Shown here piece after piece: positions 56,271 through 64,000 of a stretch of DNA of 64,000 nt (positions within the stretch are counted from its first letter, which is position 1; each line of letters opens with the position of its first letter). Origin of the DNA: Ceratotherium simum simum (Eukaryota > Chordata > Mammalia > Perissodactyla > Rhinocerotidae). Made by a program: the position numbers and the translations under genes. The notes beneath the pieces were generated by a model. The model was not told where the DNA came from. It was given only the letters and a program-made list of their open reading frames with translations, and did not search any database. The DNA lies in contig NW_004454156.1 in assembly GCF_000283155.1 (NCBI RefSeq), positions 38,268,373 to 38,332,372 of the forward strand, written 5' to 3'.

Positions 56271-59269
56271 CTGCATGTAGAGAATATGGCTTTCTACAGG
56301 AATCTAGCCTCTCCCAGCATCCAGCCCAAGGTTTCAAAATTGCTTAGAGAAACATAAATGAAGGACATCTTAGCATGATGAGAGGAGCTCCATGAACAGT
56401 TACAGCTCCTTTTCTTGAAGCTTCTGCTTCAGGAAGACTATTTTATATCTCCCCATAATGCCGTCATATAGTCAGTTCTAACATTGGAGCATCTTTCTTA
56501 AATAAGTCTGAATTATTTTGCTCCACCCATCTTCAGTATTTTATCTCGGTTCTCACAGATATTAGGTTCTACTTGAATATATTTTTCATATGCTATGCTC
56601 CTCCTAGTAAGATAGAAATTGTCAGAATACTATTCTTCAACCATTAGGAAAGCTTTCTCTCATTCTGATATTCATCACTCCTTTTGTTATTACCACAATA
56701 GCAAAGCATAATCTTGCCCAAAAGGGAGATTATTTTACAGTCATAACTTTGTCATGCGAAATGCTGAAGGCATCTTTAATTATTATTGTTTCTTTCTGAT
56801 AAGCAAGAAAGTTAGACCATATGATTGATTCCTGTGTCTATGCCGCATGAACATTTTAATTACATGAAAAATGGTCATAGTTTAAATTCGTGAGTGCCTG
56901 GCATAATTCAGGCTTTGTAAAAAAGAATGTCCTCTGGCAACCCCACTGCCACAACAATTTACATTTTTATTATTCTTCTCGCGACTAATATTTCCAAATA
57001 AGAAGCAGTAGGAAGCAACAACAACAAATTCTGAGAAGAAGAAATTTAAACTTTTTACTTTCATTATGACTTCCATTTACTTCCATTATGACTATTTTTA
57101 AACTTAGGAAGCTAACCTATAGGATGGTTAGGGACACTATTGAAAAGTGCTTGTCTCGTCTCTCTGAGTGGGGACTTCTGAAGAGAGGGACAAATAATTT
57201 ATGAATAAGTTGGAGAACAAAGAGGATCAAGTCACAGAAGGCTAATAACAGGGAGGAGACCTCTAGCTACAGAAACAATTGCTGCCCTAAAACTGTGTGT
57301 GGAAGTTAGATACTAAGGGAGGAAATGAGGATCCATAAGTAATAGATGCTATGTTTGCAAATTCCCCTAGAATATCTCCTCAAGTGACTGGCAGTACTCA
57401 TATAGCACACAAGTATGAAGATATTGTGCTAATTTTGGTAAACTCCCAAGAATGATTTGATGAGACCTGGTCTATATGTCAAGTATTTTACTTTTAACTA
57501 GTACTCTTATAAATGACTGATTTGGCAAGTTGAATAGAAACCAAAATATTTTTTAGAAGAATGTTGAATATCATTTCAATAAGTCCTTCTTTGTCTTCAG
57601 GTTCCTGAATGTATAAATTCAGAGCATCAATTACTAACACCAATCATGATCATTGTGAATCGCTCCAAATCTTTCTTGCATTCTTATCATGGTTTTTCCA
57701 GAAAATTTTAGTGTATTTTAGTAATACACTAAATTAAATTTTAGTATATTTACCTAATGCCAGTTCTAGCCACAGGACATGGCTTGAAAATATATAGGAG
57801 AGACTGGGGGGATGGAAGAAAAAGCTGCTGTTGGTTTGCTCATTTTTGAACCAGTATCTTAGGAGGTGGTGAGAGCTGAAGGAGGTGGTAAGGGCTGTGG
57901 CAGGAGGGATAGGCTTATGCTGCTAAATTTTTAATTTGTGTCTAGGAAGAGCAGGTGCACAATGGGAAGTACTAACTTATTTGCTCTCACCTCATTGATT
58001 TTTCAGTGAATAGACCATGAACTTTTCCCATCTCATTCATAATGTCTATGTCACAGTCACCTCACCTGTCATAAGACATAAAAGTGAATGAAGTAAGTGT
58101 TCTTTTCTTGGTTTTGATGAGTAGGGCTTGTCACTTGCTGCCCGACTGTCAAACTATGAGTTGAAACTCTGAGAAGCTTTGGCTTCTTTCAGTTCTTTGA
58201 CTGGTTTACGTGTTTGCTCAGCTGCTGGAGATTGCCTTTTACCAAATAAGGGCATTAAGATCCTGTTAATTTTAAATATAAAAACTAAAAATAACCAACC
58301 TCTGAAATAGATCAGTATATTTATAAAGCTTTCTTCCTTTAGCCACAGACCTGGACATTTTCTTGAAAGTGAACTATATGACTCTTTTTTAAAATAGTTT
58401 TTTGTGGGATGTCTTTTAGCCTTGAGGATGGCACTCCTGCATTCATCATATTGTATTATAGTAGTTATTACAGGGTAATGGGGGTGACCATTTATCTAGG
58501 CACAAGCCCTGGTTACATTCTTCAACTGGTTATAAGAGGGTATCAACTCTACCCTCATCTTGGCTTACTGTCAAATAAAAGTATTCATACTAAGTTAGTA
58601 ACAAAGAATATAGTATTCCACATACTTTTTAGAGTACAACCTCAGATTTTTTGCTACCAGATATTTATCAGAATATTGGTTGTGAGATGATGTCCTGAAG
58701 ATTGTCTAGAGAATGATTATCAAAGTATTGATTGTGGAAGGTTATCTGGAGAACATATATATACATATATGTGTGTATATATATATATATTTCATGAATT
58801 TGCAGTGGTGATGGGGTGGGTACTCCTCTGGCTTCAACTCATTCATTGTTGAGAATCAAGAGGAAGATCTGAAGATTCCAGCTAAAACCACCATTGCAGA
58901 AATGAAGACAGAACTCCAGGACTCAGCATGCTCTGCTTTTCCCTATTCATAAAGCACTCACAGCACCCCCCCCCATCACCACTTTTTTCTAGACTCAGGG
59001 AAGGACTAGGATGAGGCCAGTGAGACACTGACCTCAGGGGTAAAAATTAATGAGACACCAGAAAATTTCAGTAATCAAGATAAATACAATTTGAATGCAA
59101 TATTTTAAAAAATCAAAATCGGTGCAAATATCCGTTGATTAAAACAGTGCCATGCCTAGCCATACTGGAATCTGAGGTAAAAAGAAAAATCAGTAATACT
59201 AATCTTGTTTTTATTTAAAATTCTGATCATTTGTTCATCATAGATTTGTTTAAATTGGGTGCACCCTTA
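56271..59269. other. Unique DNA with hairpin and TA microsatellite
   Basis: Holds a perfect 11-bp inverted repeat (57707-57733) and an alternating purine-pyrimidine ATATATGTGTGTATATATAT tract at 58754-58791. No recognised transposon. The frames 56882-57076 and 58409-58690 show no domains. Confidence 0.4.
58754..58791. repeat. (TA/TG)n microsatellite
   Basis: Alternating TA and TG repeats, about 38 bp. Confidence 0.85.
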
Positions 59270-62200
59270 AATTTTGCCCCAGAAAGCCAGTGCCTCACTC
59301 TCCCCTGACCCAGTCCCAGCTCTATCTAGACTAATCCATTTCTCTTTTATCTCTGTTTCTATCGGTTGCCACAGGAATACCGGGTCTCATCCTCTGGGCT
59401 GTCAACCTTATATGATGCTCCCTTTGTCTCAGTCCATCCCACTTCTCCTTAACTTTCACCCTGCCTTCTGGAATTGCTCCTTGTTTAAGAGTTGGTAAGA
59501 GTTATATTAAGAGCTTGTATCTTTTATATCGTCGAGCTCTTCTCTGAATGCTTTCTTTACCTTTTGCCTCGATTCACTTATTTCTCTTGTTGTCCTCTCA
59601 AGGGGTGGATGTTTTCTTTCCCACCTTCCTTATAACATGGGCCCCGGGATGGGGTGGCTGTCTTTGCTCGTTATAACTGCTTCAGACTCTTTCTCCTTCT
59701 TTCTCCCTATAATCACTAAGTTTTGAATATCCTGTGGTCAAAACATACCCACAGACTACCCTTCCTTTTTGTAGCCATCCACTTACCCGACATCCGTCCT
59801 CTTTGTTCATGGAAAATTTTAGCTTCTGGCCGAACTGTCCAGTTCAGCCACATTACTCGGTTATGGTCCTTGGTGGTTTCAATACCCATTTAGATGATCC
59901 TTCTAATAACTTGGCCTCAAACTTCTTTGCCTATCTGCTCTTCAATGATCTTGTCTTTCCACAGCCATTCCCTCCTGTGGCCATATCCTAGATAATATCA
60001 TTACCAAAAAGTAGCATCTTTGTAGCCTTAATTTTAAGCATCCCACCTTCCAAACATCTCTTCATATCTTTCCATCACATCTTTTCTAGTACCCCAATTC
60101 AACAATTCTAATGAGCTCATCAGCAGAATCTATTGATTTTACCATTTTTTCCACCCTGCTTCACTGCTTTCTTATGTCTATAGATGCTTGTTTCCCAGGT
60201 TTGATTCTATCACTGGGCATTAAATCTCTCCTTTACGTATATCCTCAACTTCCTTATCCATGTCACTTTATCATACTTGCCTGGCAAAATTCCAAACCTG
60301 GTTAAATCCTTCTCTCCACCTATTTTGTCCCTGCAACTGCACAGCAAATGCAGATGGGTCAAGATACAAAAGGCTATCAGATCTCACTTTAAATTCATTA
60401 TACACACAGGCAATCGGATCTCACTTTAAATTCATGACATCTAATCTTGAGTGGACTCTCAGTGCTGCTGAGCCATCTTCCTCTACTGCTCTAGTTCATT
60501 CATTTTCACTCTGCTAGGCCAGTTTTTCCCACCTTTCCCTCTTTTCTAAACCTCCAATTCTTCCATCCTCATTCTTAACTGATTACCTTGCTTTTACTAC
60601 ACTGAGAAAATAATGCAAATCAGAAGACAGTGTCTACAGGCTCTCACCACCACATCTACCTACCTACATCTGCGCCCATATATTATGCTTTCCATCTCCC
60701 ATGGGCAAACTGACCTCGTTCCTAGTAAAACTGAACCATCCACTTGTGCACCTGATCTACTTTCCTTTCGCTTGTTTGAACTATCAGTCTAGACATTTTC
60801 TTCCCACTCTCCTGATTCAAATATTTCCCCCCTTTCTACGAGATCATACTAATCAGTTTATAAATATCTGCTATTCCTCCCGTCTTTAAGCAAACAAATG
60901 CAAAACCAAAAAACCTCCCTAGACTCCTCATTCTCCTTTAGTCTCTTACCATTTCTTTGTCACCTTTTAGAAAATAATAGTTAAAATCAGTGTCTATATC
61001 TGCCACCTCTGATTATGCCCAGCTTCTCTCTTGAATACTCCTCAGTCAGGATTTTGCTTCCATCCACGGCTCTACCAAAACTGCTCTTTTCAAGGCACAA
61101 ATCCCATTCTTTTGTTAAATCCCATAATCAATTCTAAGTCTTGATCTTTCTTGACCTATCAGCTGCACTGGACCCAGTTGTCAACCTATCTTCTTGAAAT
61201 GCCTTCTACGCTAGCTTCCTAGAGCACCACTCCTATGGTTTCACTCCTAACTCACTGCTGTCCCTTTGCTTATTCTTATTTATCTTCTCAGACTTTAAAT
61301 GTTGGAGTACCCCTGGTTCTGTCCTCAGAACTCTACTTCTCTTTCTCACACATTCTCTTGGTAATACGTGTCAGTCTCATGGTTTTAATTACTATTTTTA
61401 TACAGTAGAATTCCAAAATTTATCATTAGCTCAGGCATCTTTAGCCCATTTAAATATCTAATAAGCATCTGAAACCTAATGTATCTTAAAGTAAATTCTC
61501 GACCTAGCCCCCTGCCCCACCCCACCCACAATGGAATTGTTTCAGTCTTCTCCATCTTAGTAAATGGTGTCTTAATCTTCCAGTTTCTCAGGCCAAGAAA
61601 CTGTGGAGTCATCTTTGACTCCTTTCTCTTACGTGCCACATACAATCCATTAGCAAATCCTACCTTGAAATATATTCCAAGTCTTAGGACTATTTGCCAT
61701 TCCGGTAGTTTTTATCTTGGTCCAAGCCACCATTCTCTCTTGCCTGGATAGTCTCCTTAAGTAATATTCCTGTTTCCTCCCTTTTCCTCCTACAGTCTAA
61801 CTCAACACAGCAGCCAAAATGATGTCTTTAAAATACAATATCAGGTGATACCATATCTCTACTCTAAACACTCCTTGGCTTCTATCCCCCCTCAGAGTAG
61901 AGCTAAGGTACTTAAAATGACATAGAAGGGCCTTCGTAATTCACCCTCCCACACGCTCCCTGGCCTCACCTCCTGCTACTCTACCTCTGGCTCATTCATC
62001 CACACACTGCTGTCCTTTCCATGCCAGTCATGCTCCCATTCTCTCAAGTCCTTTGCCCTTGTTATACCCACTACTTTGAAAGTTCTTCTCCAAGATATTG
62101 TGTGACTTATTTTCTCATCTCCTGCAAGTATTGTCTTCTTAGTGACACCTTCCCTAACAACTTTTTAAAAAACTGTATTGACCTAAGTTTTCCTATTCCC

Positions 62201-62425
62201 CTTCCTTGCTTTATTTTTCTTAAAGTCAATCATCACAAATAATTTAAACTATTATGTTTTAAATTATTTATATGTTTATTACTCCTTCTCTTCCCTTTTT
62301 CCCTAAGCACAAAGACTAGACAAGAAGATCGATGAGGGCAGGAATTTGGGTCTATTTTTTTCACTGCAAAAATCCAACACCACGAGAAATGCTTGGTGAT
62401 ATTTTCAATAAGTATTTTTTCAACG
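59270..62425 (+). mobile_element. Long LINE-2 (L2) copy with EN, RT and 3' UTR remnants
   Basis: Forward L2, unusually long. The endonuclease end is visible at about 59860-59990, with the GDFN box as G-G-F-N (59872-59883) followed by THLDDPSNN. The RT follows: 'cttgacctatcagctgcact' (LSA.FD region, about 61150), 'ttaaatgttggagtacccct' (NVGVPQG region, about 61296), and the YADD box as Y-T-V-E at 61399-61410. After that come 'aagaaactgtggagtcatct' (NLGVI) and 'acacagcagccaaaatgatg', then the 3' UTR with 'gatgagggcaggaatttggg' and the terminus near 62425. Catalytic residues are lost and frames are broken, so it is inactive. The 5' limit is uncertain: 59270-59730 is C/T-rich and only tentatively L2. 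L2 copies are usually short 3' fragments. Confidence 0.75.
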
Positions 62426-63384
62426 ATTGGTTCCATAGATATATTAATCTGTTGTTTCTTTAGGATCAACACATTAGTTTTCTTTTATTCATTTCCTTTA
62501 AGTCAATTTACCAGTTCATGGCACCAAAACACTAGATGAAAAGAAAGGCACATCTTTCTACTGTCAACAGTCTGGTGAGAAAGAAGCCTGAACGTGTGTA
62601 CATTATACAATTTTGAGATATCAGCTTATTTTCCCATGTCACACTTCCATAGCTGCAGTGGTTTTTATTATTTGCTAGTGAATACTAATACTTTAAAATT
62701 AAGGACATTTAGGTGTATGCAATCACCTACGCTAGGTTTTCTAGATGATTTTAAATGAGGAGTGACAAAATCAAATGCCTTGAGAGTTGAGAAAAGAAGC
62801 ATAAATTTGTGAAGCGGGGCTATTGGAAAAATAGGGAGTGCTTGCCTCATCTGAAGTGGACAGCTCCTACATAGATCCAGCCAATAATTGCTGTCTAGTT
62901 CTGTGGGTTCACTATTCCCACATCTTTAGGTTTTCAATAAGTGTTGGAAATACAGATTTCTATTTGAAATCTTCCCAAGTTTAAAAGCTGGCAATAACAC
63001 TGGTGCACACCAAGGATCTCTGCAAGTTGGATTGGCTCCTGGGCCTCCTGCTTGCATGTTTTGTTTTTAAGTCTTGTGTGCTCTGCTGGGTAGGCCCAAC
63101 TTAGTCTTTAAGGCATGTTGATAGGCTGTGGGAAGAAAACCCCCTGCCTCCTTGCCCATGGCTTATGATATTTCCAGATTGTGGGCAAATGCATCCAGAA
63201 TTTTTGACAGGATCTAGATTGTTAAGATGCCTCCAACAATTGTAAGGAATATCCTCTCTGAATAAAGTTGGAGTTTCCAGTTTTAGGTGGGGTTTCCAGT
63301 TTATTGTATTTTATAACCTTGTCCCATTACCATATGCTTTCTTCTCATCAACATAATTCCAGAACACTCATTCACGTGTCCGTT
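62426..63384. other. Unique DNA, no gene seen
   Basis: No recognised repeat or exon. Confidence 0.4.
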
Positions 63385-63465
63385 CAAAAAATATTCAGTC
63401 AGCGTCTATTATGTGCCACACACTGTGCTGGGCGTTGTGTAGGTGCTCAATGACAAATGCTATTT
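63385..63465 (-). mobile_element. L2 3'-end scrap, reversed
   Basis: 'aaatattcagtcagcgtcta', 'ttatgtgccacacactgtgc' and 'gtaggtgctcaatgacaaat' form the reverse of the L2 terminus. Confidence 0.55.
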
Positions 63466-63611
63466 GTTAAGACAGACAATCAACATCTATTCTCTTCTGC
63501 TTTAATAACAGCACCAGTTTAATTTGGATGACAATGTATCTAGCGAAAGATGACATTTCTCCTCTTGCTTGCAGATCACTGTGGCCATGTGACTAAGTCC
63601 TATCTAATGAG

Positions 63612-63700
63612 GTTTTTGTGGATTGAATTGTGTCCCCCAAAAGATATGCTGAATTCCTAAACCCTAGTACCTCAGAATGTGACCAGGATGTCATGTGTTC
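63612..63700 (+). mobile_element. MLT1-like LTR 5' fragment
   Basis: Begins 'tgtggattgaattgtgtccc', 'ccaaaagatatgctgaattc' and continues 'cctagtacctcagaatgtga', the classical 5' end of MLT1-type MaLR LTRs. It breaks off at a T run (about 63707). The preceding 'gatcactgtggccatgtgac' (63570-63590) is also repeat-like, of a family I cannot name. Confidence 0.65.
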
Positions 63701-63706
63701 TGTGAG

Positions 63707-64000
63707 GTTTTTTTTTTGCTTTTGTTTTTCCAGGCTTGATGCAGGGGAGGCTTTGGGGAGCAGAAATAAAAATGAATGATTGTTACTTGAGATTTTACAT
63801 TAGAATTCAGTTTATTACAGTAATAGTTTAAAACCTGGTTTTCCTGAAACCTTTAAATTTAATGTACAAATGTGATTATTTTATTAATAAATCTAGAAAA
63901 CTTTAAAGATCACTATTGGAGGGCAATAATTTTCAATCAATTCAAATTGAAATGAATAAACATTTAAATACTCAGGCTCATTTTAAACTTAGTCTACTAA
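63707..64000. other. AT-rich flank, nothing recognised
   Basis: No element identified to the window end. Confidence 0.4.

Noticed and set aside
57754..57782. 29-bp minus-strand segment with donor ATTAG|gtaaat that would fit phase-wise before 56270
   Set aside because: Too short to distinguish from chance; acceptor is weak.
58069..58140. Minus-strand segment ending in GACAG|gtgagg with an open basic frame
   Set aside because: Its end phase does not fit the next candidate exons and the acceptor lacks a pyrimidine tract.
59274..60889. Series of plus-strand frames of 60-90 codons, considered as exons of a gene
   Set aside because: They belong to, or adjoin, decayed LINE-2 sequence. The C/T-rich strand lowers stop frequency.

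Overview
The window is nuclear DNA from a placental mammal, almost certainly a perissodactyl and most likely an equid. The evidence is nine tRNA-derived SINEs, eight of them with the ERE (equine repetitive element) layout: a GGGGCCGGCCC-type head, a GTGGTTAAGTT A-box region, a GGTTCGGATCCC-type B box, a GCTCAGGGCTAATCTTCCTC 3' end and an A tail. Around them lie L1, L2, MIR, hAT/Charlie, Tigger, ERV1 and MaLR debris. The background is AT-rich. There is no bacterial or organellar signature, no intact long protein-coding gene, and no rRNA or canonical tRNA gene. Nearly all long open frames are chance frames or pieces of dead transposons.

Layout. 1-4130: two L1 segments head to head, an inverted 5' end with the start of ORF1 still open and a forward ORF2/3' end. 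4340-7145: a reversed older L1 split by an unclassified insertion of about 390 bp. 7146-12508: mostly unique, with a hAT element flanked by an 8-bp duplication, MIRs and a MER20-like element. 12509-19460: EREs, a probable LTR, an L1 3' end carrying a Tigger miniature element, L1 scraps, and an ERV1 remnant (LTR, leader and a gag scrap) invaded by a longer tRNA-type SINE. 19461-26774: unique sequence with MIR, ERE and L1 pieces. 26775-31945: a long reversed ancient L1 with a second Tigger miniature element. 31946-39030: unique sequence, an ERE, a MIR with a palindrome, a 42-bp tandem duplication and a hAT element. 39034-40700: three EREs beside or inside an older repeat. 43585-48945: L2, then an old L1 whose 3' UTR holds a Tigger deletion derivative. 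49568-49956: a truncated L1 with target duplications. 54069-54299: an ERE. About 59270-62425: an unusually long LINE-2 copy. 63612-64000: an MLT1-like LTR fragment and AT-rich flank.

The one possible host gene I found is on the minus strand between about 56.3 kb and 35.2 kb. Several open segments in non-repeat DNA have GT/AG borders and compatible codon phases (56218-56270, 55588-55702, 53045-53109, 52791-52913, 42444-42638, 37969-38079, 35269-35363). The chain ends in TGA followed 16 nt later by AATAAA. I do not recognise the product. Several segments are purine-rich on the coding strand, which suppresses stops by chance, so this is a hypothesis to test and not a call. Everything else is explained by layered retrotransposition and DNA transposition, and the nesting gives a relative order of events.
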